DNA from: Arachidicoccus rhizosphaerae | GTDB taxonomy: Bacteria > Bacteroidota > Bacteroidia > Chitinophagales > Chitinophagaceae | DNA: 64,000 nt | Assembly: GCF_900107765.1 (NCBI RefSeq) | Contig: NZ_FNQY01000019.1 | Span: 19,328-83,327, forward strand | Reading direction: 5' to 3' | Shown here: positions 17,867-27,400 of the stretch, one piece after another | How the letters are laid out: each line of letters begins with the position of its first letter | Numbering within the stretch: position 1 is the stretch's first letter | Position numbers and translations under genes: made by a program | Notes under the pieces: generated by a model | Seen by the model: only the letters and a program-made list of their open reading frames with translations | Told to the model about the DNA's origin: nothing | Databases searched by the model: none

Positions 17867-19753
17867 GTGCTCTGGGCATCAGCGACCGGGTTAAAACTTA
17901 TTCAGTTACTGCCCATCCATGATACTACAGCGACTCACAGCTGGCGGGACAGCTATCCGTATGCGGCAATTTCTGTCCATGCGCTGCATCCATTATATCT
18001 GGATGTGAATGGCCTAAGTCAGTCGACAGCTGCAACAAAACTGCTTGCCTCCATGGAGCCTATGCGCCAGGAGCTCAATCAACTGGAAGCGGTCGATTAT
18101 GAAGCTGTTTTAAAATGCAAATGGCAGATTGTTAAGGCTATTTTCCCCAACGAGAAAAAAGCAGTATTTACTTCAGCCAGTTATCAGCGTTTTTTTCAGG
18201 CCAATAAGCACTGGCTGGAACCCTATGGTTGTTTTTCTGTTTTAAGAGATAAATATGGTACGGCCGACTTTACGACCTGGTCGGAGACAAAGTATCAGCC
18301 AGAATTGCCGGAGCGGTTAATGCAGCTGGATGCGGAAGCGCTACTTATTCAATATTATGTCCAGTATCATTTACATCAGCAATTAAAGTCAGCTGTGTCC
18401 TTTGCGCATGATCATCACTGTGTCCTTAAAGGAGATATTGCTATCGGAGTATTTAAAAACAGCGTGGACGTCTGGCAAAATCAGGATTTATTCAATGTCG
18501 GAGCACAGGCGGGAGCTCCGCCTGATGACTTTACCGTAAGTGGCCAAAACTGGGGATTTCCTACCTATAACTGGCCTCAAATGAAGGCCACGCAGTACCA
18601 ATGGTGGAAAAGCAGGTTAAGACATATGGAGCAATATTTTGATGCCACCCGAATTGACCACATACTGGGCTTTTTCAGAATCTGGAGTATACCCGTAAGT
18701 GCAGTAGAAGGCATATTAGGTTACTTTCAACCTGCCATACCCATTTACGAAGAAGACCTCAAGCAGATCGGCGTTCATTTTCCCGTAAACCGTTTATATG
18801 AGCCTTATATTCATATAAAAGAACTTAAAAAGATATTCTCAGATTCATTCCAGCAAATTGCAGATGAGTTTCTGGAGATGGGAGAGGAGGGGTATTTTCA
18901 GTTCAAAGAACCTTATAATAACCAAAGAAAATTAGATAACTACTTTAAAAAACTCGCACCCACAACTTACCATAAATGGCTCAGACAGGCCTTAATGGAT
19001 ATGCATGCAAGCGTCGTTTTGATTAAGGATCCCAATTCGGACAATGGATATCATTTTAGGTTCAACATGCAGCATACGGCCAGCTTTAAATCCTTACATC
19101 TGAGCCTGCAGCACGCATTAAATGAACTTTACCATGATTATTTTTTTAACAGGCAAAATCAACTTTGGAAAAAAGAAGCGCTGGAAAAGCTTCCGGTTTT
19201 GAAAAATGCCACCCAAATGTTGATTTGCGGGGAGGATCTGGGATTTACGCCAAATTCAGTTCCTGAAGTAATGCATGATTTAGGATTATTGGGATTATAT
19301 GTGCAACGCATGCCCAAGATGATGGGAGAGATGGCGGAGGATTTGTCAAAAGTGCCTTATTTAAGCGTCGTATCGCCTTCAACACATGATACCAGTAGTC
19401 TGAGAGGGTGGTGGCTGAGTTTAAGCCATAGTCAACAACAACTCTATTATCGTCAGGTCCTCCATCAACACGGAGAATCGCCAACGGGCCATGATTTACC
19501 GGGATGGCTCAACCAGTTAATCATCCGGCATCACCTGCAATCCCCGGCGATGTGGAGCATATTTTTGATGCAAGATCTGTTGAATATGGAAGATAGTCTG
19601 CATATAGCAGAAGTGGATAAAGAGCAGATTAATCACCCGGAAAATCCGGATCAGTATTGGCGGTATAGAATGCCTGTTTCCATCGAACAATTATTAGAAC
19701 TTAAGGATTTTAATAAGAATTTAAAAGAAATGGTTGAATCAGCTGATCGTTAG
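17867..19753 (+). CDS. malQ: malQ 3' fragment: GH77 catalytic domain
   Basis: This is the GH77 part of the interrupted gene. GTG 17867 is the first possible start after the stop, but it is inside the catalytic domain and would remove the N-terminal strand GFIIPVFSLR, so a restart here is unlikely to give active enzyme. The catalytic triad is present: nucleophile Asp of RIDHILG (codon 18656), acid/base Glu of CGEDLG (codon 19232) and Asp of STHDTSS (codon 19388). It ends 12 codons after LLELKDFN, normal for the family. Confidence 0.75.
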   Translation: MLWASATGLKLIQLLPIHDTTATHSWRDSYPYAAISVHALHPLYLDVNGLSQSTAATKLLASMEPMRQELNQLEAVDYEAVLKCKWQIVKAIFPNEKKAVFTSASYQRFFQANKHWLEPYGCFSVLRDKYGTADFTTWSETKYQPELPERLMQLDAEALLIQYYVQYHLHQQLKSAVSFAHDHHCVLKGDIAIGVFKNSVDVWQNQDLFNVGAQAGAPPDDFTVSGQNWGFPTYNWPQMKATQYQWWKSRLRHMEQYFDATRIDHILGFFRIWSIPVSAVEGILGYFQPAIPIYEEDLKQIGVHFPVNRLYEPYIHIKELKKIFSDSFQQIADEFLEMGEEGYFQFKEPYNNQRKLDNYFKKLAPTTYHKWLRQALMDMHASVVLIKDPNSDNGYHFRFNMQHTASFKSLHLSLQHALNELYHDYFFNRQNQLWKKEALEKLPVLKNATQMLICGEDLGFTPNSVPEVMHDLGLLGLYVQRMPKMMGEMAEDLSKVPYLSVVSPSTHDTSSLRGWWLSLSHSQQQLYYRQVLHQHGESPTGHDLPGWLNQLIIRHHLQSPAMWSIFLMQDLLNMEDSLHIAEVDKEQINHPENPDQYWRYRMPVSIEQLLELKDFNKNLKEMVESADR

Positions 19754-19786
19754 GTAGAGCTTAAGTTATTGATAAATAATTGATTA

Positions 19787-19830
19787 AATGCCCGGTATTT
19801 GCAAAGAGCAACAGCCGGGTATTTAGTTTT
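19787..19830 (+). terminator. Probable terminator after malQ
   Basis: AATGCCCGG (19787-19795) pairs with CCGGGTATT (19815-19823) with one G-T pair, followed by TAGTTTT. The T-run is short, so the call is moderate. Confidence 0.55.
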
Positions 19831-20142
19831 ATCAGGTTCGGACAGCTCTGGTACATATCTATTGAATCGCCACTAAAAAAAGTAAAGGCGAACCAAATGA
19901 ATGGTCCGCCTTCCTATATTTAACCCTGCTGCTTGAAAAAAAATCATTAAAAACAAGAGATTCCCTTTTAAGACCTAAAATGGATTTCAAGGTTTAACCC
20001 ACACCCTATTTTTTTATGGTTTCACCTGCTTTTTGTATAATGCTTAACATATAAAACTAATTCACCATCATTATTCACCAATAAAACAATTCTGTAAACC
20101 GTTTTTAAGTCAGATTGACCCTTAAAATAGCCCAGTTTCGCT
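19831..20142. other. Intergenic region with one further hairpin
   Basis: AAGGCG-A-ACC (19885-19894) and GGT-C-CGCCTT (19903-19912) can form a hairpin with one mismatch; A-rich on the left, it could terminate minus-strand transcripts or be a regulatory structure. Otherwise the stretch is AT-rich with no convincing gene. Confidence 0.4.
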
Positions 20143-20150
20143 TACTTTTG
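20143..20150 (+). promoter_or_regulatory. -7 element abutting helicase start
   Basis: TACTTTTG matches TAnnTTTG and ends only 4 nt before the ATG at 20155. A transcript starting at the usual distance would begin at or next to the start codon, so the mRNA is predicted to be leaderless. Confidence 0.55.
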
Positions 20151-20154
20151 CCCC

Positions 20155-21477
20155 ATGGAAAATAATCTGGAAGCACAACTGGAAAGGTTGGGTATAAAGG
20201 CGCTCAATGAGCTGCAAGAGTCAATGCTGAATGCGACCTTAAAGCAGGAAGATATATTGCTACTTTCCCAGACGGGGTCGGGCAAGACACTCGCATTTTT
20301 ATTGCCTTTAAGCCGGGATATAAACCCTGATCTTCGCCAGAATCAGGCGATTGTTATTGCGCCCTCCAGGGAACTGGCTCTCCAGATAGAAAATGTATTC
20401 CGTTCATTACAAACCGGCCTTTCCGTCACTTGTTGTTATGGGGGGCATAAAAGAGAAATAGAAGAAAACAATTTAAGTGCAAATCCGGCGCTTATTATAG
20501 GGACCCCAGGCAGACTTGCCGATCATTTGCGCAGGGGCAATATTGATCCGACGGGAATAAAAACCCTGGTACTGGATGAATTTGACAAATGTCTGGAACT
20601 GGGTTTTTCTGATGAAATTACTTTTATCAAAGGCAGTCTTATCAATTTGGACCGTAAATGGTTGATTTCTGCTACTCATTTAATGGAGAGTCCGGCAGGC
20701 TTTGAATTGGAAAATATAAATACGCTGGACTTCAGATCTGCTCAAATGGAGTCAGCACCAAGACTGGAACAAAAGTTACTGAGTTTTGACAATACGATTA
20801 GCAGACAACAGGCCGCTTTTGAATTGATTTGTACCTTGCAGGGGCGTAGCAGTATAATATTCTGTAATCAAAGAGACCATGTCGAAACACTTTATCAATA
20901 CTTAAAACAACAAGGACTGGATCTGGTGTATTATCACGGCGCCATGGAACAAAGAGACCGGGATAGCGCCTTGAACAGATTTCGAAACGGAACCGTTAAC
21001 TTATTGATTACCACAGACCTTGCTTCCAGAGGACTGGATATTGCTCAGATCAGGTATATCATTCATTATCAGCTTCCTGAGACTGAACAAATCTTTATTC
21101 ACAGAAATGGAAGAACCGCCAGAATGGATAAGTCAGGTGCCGCAATCGTCATGATAGGCCCCGAACAATACCTGCCGGAATATATGGATCCTGATATGGA
21201 AAAAATTATTCTGGATCCCAACCAACCCTTACCGCCAAAATCTAAATGGGTAACACTATACGTCGCAGCGGGTAAGAAAAATAAGGTTGGGAAAATAGAT
21301 ATCGTGGGTTTTCTCACCAAGACCGGAGGTGTCAAAAAGGAAGATATAGGCTTGATTGAAGTGAAGGACTTTAGTTCATTTGTTGCCATCAACCGGCATA
21401 AAGTCACCAAATTATTGACCAATATCAAAGAGCAGCGGTTAAAAAACAAAAAAGTTAAAATAGAAGTTGCTAAATAA
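20155..21477 (+). CDS. DEAD-box RNA helicase with DbpA-type RNA-binding domain
   Basis: This 440-aa ATP-dependent RNA helicase shows motif I SQTGSGKT (38-45), motif II as DEFD (141-144) instead of DEAD, motif III SAT and motif VI HRNGRTAR. The C-terminal 75 residues (TLYVAAGKKNKVGKIDIVGFL in shape, then GLIEVKDFSSFVAI) match the RNA-binding domain of DbpA, which in Escherichia coli recognises 23S rRNA hairpin 92 during 50S assembly. A DEFD variant is common in Bacteroidota members. It is probably a ribosome assembly helicase; the exact target is inferred. Confidence 0.9.
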   Translation: MENNLEAQLERLGIKALNELQESMLNATLKQEDILLLSQTGSGKTLAFLLPLSRDINPDLRQNQAIVIAPSRELALQIENVFRSLQTGLSVTCCYGGHKREIEENNLSANPALIIGTPGRLADHLRRGNIDPTGIKTLVLDEFDKCLELGFSDEITFIKGSLINLDRKWLISATHLMESPAGFELENINTLDFRSAQMESAPRLEQKLLSFDNTISRQQAAFELICTLQGRSSIIFCNQRDHVETLYQYLKQQGLDLVYYHGAMEQRDRDSALNRFRNGTVNLLITTDLASRGLDIAQIRYIIHYQLPETEQIFIHRNGRTARMDKSGAAIVMIGPEQYLPEYMDPDMEKIILDPNQPLPPKSKWVTLYVAAGKKNKVGKIDIVGFLTKTGGVKKEDIGLIEVKDFSSFVAINRHKVTKLLTNIKEQRLKNKKVKIEVAK

Positions 21478-21791
21478 TTATATATCAAAGACTTGATTTG
21501 ATTTGAAAACTACTTTTAAAGTGCCGATCTTTTATTAGGTGGGCACTTTGCCATTTTACCAGGTCAGCATTTTATATTCGAGCCTCCTGGTTGATTCCCT
21601 CGCAAAAAGTCCATTATTTATGTAGACTAATTATCTGTTAATCAATGGGTTTAGTGAAAATTGGCAAACTTTTAAAATTTATGCAGAAAATATCCTTTTA
21701 TCCTGCACAGGTTCCATTTAACCCAAAATCAAACCTCTTAGAAGGAATTTTACTTAAATTGCCTTTCAATTAATTTGAAAACTATTTACTT
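21478..21791. other. Intergenic region with weak hairpin
   Basis: AAAGTGCC (21518-21525) pairs with GGCACTTT (21542-21549) 40-70 nt after the helicase stop and may terminate it, but no T-run follows. The rest is AT-rich and shows no gene. Confidence 0.4.
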
Positions 21792-23117
21792 ATGCTTTTA
21801 AGATCAAAAAGCAGCCTCCTGATTGCGGGAGCGCTGTTGCTATCCATGGCCACGTCTGCTCAGAAAGTAAATTTTACCGAATACGACCTAGACAATGGCC
21901 TGCACGTGATCCTGCATCAAGATAACAAAGCCCCCGTAGTGGCGGTTTCCGTTATGTATCATGTCGGATCCAAAAATGAGACCCCTGGATTAACAGGATT
22001 TGCGCACTTTTTTGAGCACCTGTTATTTGAAGGCAGTCAGAATATAAAAAGAGGCGAGTTTATGAAAATTGTCTCAGCCGGTGGAGGGACCAACAATGCC
22101 AACACCACCCAGGACAGAACCTATTATTATGAGGTGTTCCCTTCCAATCAACTGAAGCTGGGCCTCTGGCTGGAGAGCGAGCGTATGATGCATCCTGTGA
22201 TTAACCAGGTAGGGGTGAACACACAAAGAGAAGTCGTCAAAGAGGAAAAAAGAATGCGGGTGGACAACCGTCCTTATGGTCATTTGATGGAAGCTGTTTT
22301 TACAAACTTATTTGTCAAGCATCCTTACCATTGGCAGCCCATTGGATCGATGGATGATATCAACCGTGCCAAATTAAGTCAGTTTCAGGATTTCTTTAAA
22401 AAGTTCTATATTCCGGGCAATGCCGTTCTGAGTATTTCCGGGGATTTGAACCTGGATTCTACCAAAAAATTGATTGCTGAATATTTTGGACCCATTCCAG
22501 GCGGTCCTAAAGTCATACAGCCGGATGTTAAAGAAGATCCGATAACTCAGCAAATCATTGACACGGCCTATGATCCTAATATACAGGTTCCGGCTATTTT
22601 AACAGGTTACAGAACGCCTCCCGAAAATTCCAAAGATGCTGTTGTACTGGAAATGATTTCTTCCATTCTTTCTGGCGGAGCAAGCTCCAGATTATATAAA
22701 GAATTGGTAGATGATAAAAAAACAGCCCTGCAGGTAGCTTCCTTCAATTATGCTTTGGAAGATTATGGGGCTTACCTGATTCTGGGAATTCCTAATGGCA
22801 ATACACCGTTAGACAGTCTGCTTCAGGCCTTTAATGAAAATATCAAGGATTTACAGACGAATTTAATCAGTGAACAGGATTATAAAAAAATACTTAATCA
22901 GGCCGAGATGGCTTTTGTAGATAAAAGTAATAGCAGCCTGGGTGTTGCAGAAGAACTCGCAGATAGCTATACCTTTTATAATAAAAATACCAATCACATT
23001 AATGAAGAACTCCAGGAAATAAGATCTGTAACACGTGAACAGATACGTGATGTCGCCCGAAAATATCTGAATCCCAATCAAAGATTGGTGCTTTATTATT
23101 TGCCAAAAGCTAAATAA
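21792..23117 (+). CDS. Periplasmic M16 zinc peptidase, catalytic subunit
   Basis: This 441-aa peptidase begins with a Sec signal ending TSAQ (residue 24). The inverted zinc motif HxxEH is intact at H72, E75 and H76 (AHFFEHLLFEGS), with the third ligand likely in the REVVKEEKR helix. M16 peptidases degrade short peptides inside a clamshell; two-gene versions pair an active with an inactive chain. The next gene, 45 nt downstream, is the inactive partner, so the pair should form a heterodimer in the periplasm. Confidence 0.9.
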   Translation: MLLRSKSSLLIAGALLLSMATSAQKVNFTEYDLDNGLHVILHQDNKAPVVAVSVMYHVGSKNETPGLTGFAHFFEHLLFEGSQNIKRGEFMKIVSAGGGTNNANTTQDRTYYYEVFPSNQLKLGLWLESERMMHPVINQVGVNTQREVVKEEKRMRVDNRPYGHLMEAVFTNLFVKHPYHWQPIGSMDDINRAKLSQFQDFFKKFYIPGNAVLSISGDLNLDSTKKLIAEYFGPIPGGPKVIQPDVKEDPITQQIIDTAYDPNIQVPAILTGYRTPPENSKDAVVLEMISSILSGGASSRLYKELVDDKKTALQVASFNYALEDYGAYLILGIPNGNTPLDSLLQAFNENIKDLQTNLISEQDYKKILNQAEMAFVDKSNSSLGVAEELADSYTFYNKNTNHINEELQEIRSVTREQIRDVARKYLNPNQRLVLYYLPKAK

Positions 23118-23162
23118 GTAACGGGGTGTAACTATTTCCAAATAACTTTAGAAACTTCTATT

Positions 23163-25247
23163 ATGCGAAAAATATTCTTTTTAGTTGCCGGAGCCTTAAT
23201 GATGTCCGGTAGCTTTGCACAAAATATCGACCGGACCGTCCCTCCTAAACCAGGACCAGCGCCAGTCATAAAATTAAAGGACCCTGTAGTCTATACTCTA
23301 AAAAATGGTATTAAAGTCCTAGTGGTGGAGGACCATAGGGTGCCAACCGTTAGTGCGTCTTATTATATTTATACCGGACCCATTAAAGAAGGTGAAAAAG
23401 CCGGAGTGATGGGCCTTATGGGAGGAATGCTGAATGAAGGTACCCAGCATCTGACTAAAGCAGCATTTGATCTGGCGGCAGAACAGGATGGTACCAATAT
23501 ATCTCTGAACAGTAATGGAGGCTCAGTCGGGGCACTGACTCGTTATTTTGATAAAGGGTTGGGATTACTGTCTGATGGACTACGCAATCCGGCCATGCAG
23601 CCGGGCTCCTTTGACAAATTAAAGAAGCAAGAGTTAAGCAGTCTTAAAATCGGTGAAAAATCCATTAACACGATTGCCAGTAATGTAACGGGTGCCCTCG
23701 CATATGGCAAGGAAAGCCCCCTTGGAGAATTTGAAACAAGTGCTTCAGTAGAAAACATTCAGCTGAGCGATGTGAAGGATTTTTATCAAAAATACATAAC
23801 ACCTTCCAATGGTTACCTGACTATTATTGGGGATATTCAACCAGAGGACGCGCACAAATTGGCAGAGAAATATTTTGGAGATTGGACAGGCAGCAGCATT
23901 ACCGTTTCCAAAATTGCAGCGGTGAGTAACCCGGCTACAACGGAAATTGACCTGATCGATGTGCCTTCAGCTGTCCAGTCTGTTATAAACGTCACCAATG
24001 TGATATCACTGCCCATTGACCATCCTGATTATTTTTCAACCTTAATTGCCAATCAGATACTAGGGGGCGGGGCAGATGCCTATCTGTTTAAGGATATCAG
24101 GGAAAAACATGGATTTACCTATGGAGCCTATAGCTCTGTTAGCGGAAACGTACATCAGACAAGGTTTAATGCCACTGCTTCCGTTCGCAATGAAGTAACG
24201 GACAGCTCTGTTATGTTGTTTATGCAAAATATAGACAAAATAAGAAACCAAAAAGTGGATGCAGATTTATTAAGGGATACAAAGGCTGCCTTTAATGGAA
24301 ATTTCGCACTCGGAACGGAAAATATAGCCCGTATCGCTTCTTTTGCCAGAAATATAATGATCTACCACCTTCCTAAAGATTATTATAAGACCTACCTACA
24401 GAAAATCAATGCGGTAACTGCAGAAGATGTCCAAAATGCTGCTAAGAAATACTTTAACTATGGCAATACAAGAATCGTTATTGCCGGTAAAGCGGATTCT
24501 ATCAAAGCGGGATTGACTAAACTTGGATATCCTGTGAAATTATATGACAAGGATGCAAATCCAGTATCTGCTGCCGACGCAGCAGCCGCCAACAAACCAG
24601 CAGCTGCCGCAGGTGATATCATCAATCGTTACCTGGAAGCAATTGGTGGAAAAGAAGCCGTGTCCAAACTTAATTCTACTATGGCTACCGGAACCATGTC
24701 AGTACAGGGAATGGAAATGCCTATTACCATCAAAACAATGGCCCCTAATAAGGAATCCATGGAAGTGAGCATGAATGGCCAGGTTGTCAGCAAATCCGTC
24801 TTTAACGGCACCACGGGTTATCAGTTACAGATGGGACAGAAAAAAGATTTATCTGAACAGGATAAAGCCAAATATAAAGATGCAAAAGCACTGATTCCGC
24901 AATTGTATTATTTGGATGGCACCTATAAACTGGTCCCAGGTAAAGTTGTCAAAATTAATGATAAAGATGCCAATCAATTGACGGTTACAGGTCCTTCAGG
25001 CAAATCTACCGTTGAATACTATGATGTGGCTTCGGGCTTTTTAGTCCGATCTGAGGCCAGTTCAGAAATGCAAGGTCAATCCATTCAGATCAAAACTGAT
25101 TTTAGTGATTATAAAAAAATAGGCGATGTGTTTTTAAACCAGGCACAGACTATGACCATTACAGCTCCTCAGGGCAGTCAGGAAATGAGTATTAAATTTA
25201 CGGACTACAAAGTCAATGAAGGGGTTACAGAAGCTGATTTTAATTAA
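23163..25247 (+). CDS. M16 inactive subunit fused to LolA-like domain
   Basis: This 694-aa protein has a Sec signal (to about residue 20) and an M16 fold in which the zinc motif is lost: where H-x-x-E-H is expected it reads G84, G87 and G88 in MGLMGGMLNEGT. Residues about 480-694 after an alanine-rich linker (AADAAAANKPAAAA) form a beta-rich domain like outer-membrane-lipoprotein carriers (starting YLEAIGGKEAVSKLN). It follows the catalytic subunit by 45 nt. The extra domain may bind lipids or hydrophobic peptides; that is inference. A strong terminator follows. Confidence 0.87.
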   Translation: MRKIFFLVAGALMMSGSFAQNIDRTVPPKPGPAPVIKLKDPVVYTLKNGIKVLVVEDHRVPTVSASYYIYTGPIKEGEKAGVMGLMGGMLNEGTQHLTKAAFDLAAEQDGTNISLNSNGGSVGALTRYFDKGLGLLSDGLRNPAMQPGSFDKLKKQELSSLKIGEKSINTIASNVTGALAYGKESPLGEFETSASVENIQLSDVKDFYQKYITPSNGYLTIIGDIQPEDAHKLAEKYFGDWTGSSITVSKIAAVSNPATTEIDLIDVPSAVQSVINVTNVISLPIDHPDYFSTLIANQILGGGADAYLFKDIREKHGFTYGAYSSVSGNVHQTRFNATASVRNEVTDSSVMLFMQNIDKIRNQKVDADLLRDTKAAFNGNFALGTENIARIASFARNIMIYHLPKDYYKTYLQKINAVTAEDVQNAAKKYFNYGNTRIVIAGKADSIKAGLTKLGYPVKLYDKDANPVSAADAAAANKPAAAAGDIINRYLEAIGGKEAVSKLNSTMATGTMSVQGMEMPITIKTMAPNKESMEVSMNGQVVSKSVFNGTTGYQLQMGQKKDLSEQDKAKYKDAKALIPQLYYLDGTYKLVPGKVVKINDKDANQLTVTGPSGKSTVEYYDVASGFLVRSEASSEMQGQSIQIKTDFSDYKKIGDVFLNQAQTMTITAPQGSQEMSIKFTDYKVNEGVTEADFN

Positions 25248-25304
25248 CCATTTGTTTCAGCTTAGGCAGATACCTGTATTAGTAAGCAATAAAAAATAAA
25301 TTGT

Positions 25305-25352
25305 AAAGCGGCCGACTACCGGATTTATTTCCGTTAGCTGGCCGCTTTTCTT
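25305..25352. terminator. Intrinsic terminator between M16 and DUF3861-like genes
   Basis: AAAGCGGCC (25305-25313) pairs with GGCCGCTTT (25340-25348), followed by TCTTT. A second small stem ACCGGA/TCCGTT lies in the loop. Serves the M16 operon. Confidence 0.8.
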
Positions 25353-25428
25353 TAAGAAATGACTATACAGGGCAATGCATAGACGCTATGACTATGAAAA
25401 ACCTTTACTTTTTAGCTTAAATAAATGC

Positions 25429-25731
25429 CTATTTAACCTTACTTTTCAGCTTGTGCATAAAGTTCAAAAAAGCCGGTTGCATTTCTGAAAATAGTTCCAT
25501 TTGTTTGTTACGCATGATAACATCCCCCAGTAATTTAAGTCCAAGGACAAACTGTCTGGCTTCCTGGGGATTTTCAAAAAGTTGTTTTTCAGTGAGCATA
25601 TCCATAATTTTAAAAATATCGTCGTGATTTTTAAATAACAGATTTACCTGCTGCTCATTTCCAGCATTACCTTTTATGTCTTTGATATGTTTTATATCGA
25701 TCTGGTATTCATGGGCTCTTTTCTCAGTCAT
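25429..25731 (-). CDS. DUF3861-like small protein
   Basis: This 100-aa soluble protein contains NHDDIFKIMDML, FVLGLKLLGDVIMRNK and FLNFMHKLK, the conserved order of the DUF3861 family. Function unknown. It stands alone on the minus strand between the M16 terminator and the 309-aa membrane protein gene. The length equals the family norm, so it is most likely a complete gene and not a shadow frame. Confidence 0.72.
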   Translation of the reverse strand: MTEKRAHEYQIDIKHIKDIKGNAGNEQQVNLLFKNHDDIFKIMDMLTEKQLFENPQEARQFVLGLKLLGDVIMRNKQMELFSEMQPAFLNFMHKLKSKVK

Positions 25732-25841
25732 AATTTTCCGGATTTATATTTATAGATTAATATGGCACAGATTGCCAAACGTCAACTGGCAAAACTAATA
25801 CGCACCATGCAAACAAGCAAAGATTTATAGCTATCCTTACG

Positions 25842-26771
25842 TTAATTCTTTTTCCTGAAAAACAGGGGGTTCCCGGCTTTTGATATTTTCCGGTTTCTTT
25901 TGACTAAAATATTTCCTGATTTATAGGCGAAAAGTCTGCTCTCAAATTTCTCCCCAAACAAACTTTCTTGCATGAAAATATTGGGTATCTGAAGCAAGGT
26001 GCCGTCTTTGAACTCTATAACGAAAAGCGCAAAATTAACGAGCGGGCTTCTACTGCCTCTATGCTGAATTTGTATAATTTTAGAAATATCTGATTTGTTA
26101 AAGGATTTAAAATCCGATGGGCTCCCAAAATAAAACAAATCATTGCCTTTAGAGAGCATCAATACTTTATCCCTTGCATAAAAGTAATAATTAAGGAATA
26201 CCCAAAAATTGATGCCGCCAAATATAAATAGCATTAGAAACGCGAATAGCAGGCCCATTGCATTTATATGTTCCGTATTTAAGACCATACTGGGTAATAT
26301 CCACCAGGTGAGTAAAACAAACCAGCTCGTATAAAATAAATAGCTGGCAGCAGATTTAAAGGAAACAGCATATGTAAAATCTTTGCTCACAAAATATTTA
26401 TCATTGTGTTTCGACCAGGTGCTTTTTATTTTAAAATCATTCAGATCTAGCTGTTGTTCATAGAACTTCTTTATATAGAAATAACTGTCTTCAAGGTGAG
26501 GCAACACCTTTTGAAAGACTTTATTATGTCCGTTTAAAAAATACAGTATAAACTTTCGATTGTAAAACCAGGATAGCTTAAGAAACCTTCCGTCAGAGGT
26601 CTCAATTGTAATAGACGGGCCACAAAGGCCTACTTTGAATTGAGCATGCTGCTTTTCCCAGGGAAAAATTTCAATTAATGCGATTAACTGGTCATAAGAT
26701 CTTAGTGCAGTCAGAATAAATTCTCCTGATTCAAAAGTACTGAACTGAATTTTACTAATGAGCTGCTGCAT
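25842..26771 (-). CDS. Hypothetical protein with two membrane segments
   Basis: I do not recognise this 309-aa protein. It has two central hydrophobic helices (about 144-165 and 177-200) between two mixed soluble parts; the C-terminal part after LMLSKGNDLFYFG is rich in basic residues. CAAAATTA at 26780-26787 reads TAATTTTG on the minus strand, a Bacteroidota -7 element 9 nt upstream of the start, so the mRNA may be nearly leaderless. It is flanked by unrelated genes and no partner is visible. Confidence 0.6.
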   Translation of the reverse strand: MQQLISKIQFSTFESGEFILTALRSYDQLIALIEIFPWEKQHAQFKVGLCGPSITIETSDGRFLKLSWFYNRKFILYFLNGHNKVFQKVLPHLEDSYFYIKKFYEQQLDLNDFKIKSTWSKHNDKYFVSKDFTYAVSFKSAASYLFYTSWFVLLTWWILPSMVLNTEHINAMGLLFAFLMLFIFGGINFWVFLNYYFYARDKVLMLSKGNDLFYFGSPSDFKSFNKSDISKIIQIQHRGSRSPLVNFALFVIEFKDGTLLQIPNIFMQESLFGEKFESRLFAYKSGNILVKRNRKISKAGNPLFFRKKN

Positions 26772-26888
26772 TTCGGTTGCAAAATTATAAGAAAGATTTT
26801 CTATTTATCTGATCTGGAAATATGCCCCGTACTGTCAACAAAGGTACTATTCCAAAAATAATGGCAAGTAAAACAAATGAATAAAAAA

Positions 26889-26936
26889 CCACCGTAAAAA
26901 GTTTTCAGCTTTTAGCTGAATGACTTTTTACGGTGG
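26889..26936 (-). terminator. Strong terminator after trxB-folB
   Basis: CCACCGTAAAAAGT (26889-26902) pairs with ACTTTTTACGGTGG (26923-26936), with an inner stem TTCAGCT/AGCTGAA. Read on the minus strand it is followed by a T-run, so it ends the folB transcript. Confidence 0.9.
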
Positions 26937-26964
26937 CAGATTATATCCAGGCAGACCATTAAAA

Positions 26965-27360
26965 TTAAGCCAAGTGGCTTTTCTCAGTATCCGTACTACC
27001 CAATAATTGTTTTCTGGTTTGTTGATAGGAAACACTCATTGAACCGGTAAAACTGATTATAGGGGGATTTATTTTTTTAATTGAGACTTTTACTTCCTCT
27101 GCTAACTGAAAACGCCTTAATATATCATTACCGATATTAATGACAAGCGTCTCCAACAGAGGTTCAGGTTTTTGCATATGTCCACGAATTACTGCATAAA
27201 CCTCTGAATAGTCAATGGTCTCATGGATATGATAGGGAACCGTTTTGGGCAAATAATAGAGCTCTACGTCTAGTTTAAAATCACCCCCTAGTTGTTTCTC
27301 CTCTTCATAAAGTCCATGTCGCGCCCTGAACCAGAGATCCAGTAATTCTATTTTGAGCAT
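26965..27360 (-). CDS. folB: Dihydroneopterin aldolase
   Basis: This 131-aa enzyme of folate synthesis converts 7,8-dihydroneopterin to 6-hydroxymethyl-dihydropterin. The N-terminal ARHGLYEEEKQLGG contains the conserved catalytic Glu, and VSIKKINPPI near the end supplies the active-site Lys region. Length is normal. It lies 40 nt downstream of trxB on the same strand and before a strong terminator, so the two genes form a likely operon, though they share no pathway. Confidence 0.92.
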   Translation of the reverse strand: MLKIELLDLWFRARHGLYEEEKQLGGDFKLDVELYYLPKTVPYHIHETIDYSEVYAVIRGHMQKPEPLLETLVINIGNDILRRFQLAEEVKVSIKKINPPIISFTGSMSVSYQQTRKQLLGSTDTEKSHLA

Positions 27361-27400
27361 TTCATTTTTATTTTCTGTTGATGGATGCCGGATTGATACA

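Larger units (their letters stand above)
16835..19753 (+). pseudogene. malQ: 4-alpha-glucanotransferase (CBM20-CBM20-GH77), nonsense-interrupted
   Basis: Read in a single frame, this stretch encodes a K/T/A-rich tail, two CBM20 starch-binding domains and a complete GH77 amylomaltase, about 972 codons, broken once by TGA at 17768-17770. The frame is identical on both sides and the missing linker (AAGFIIPVFSLRTENSFGVGDF, read in two parts across 17783-17848) is intact and family-typical. The enzyme would transfer 1,4-glucan chains in glycogen or maltodextrin metabolism. Because nothing else is damaged, the lesion is either very recent, a sequencing error, or a case of readthrough. If only the halves are made, binding and catalytic parts would be separate proteins. 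Confidence 0.85.
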
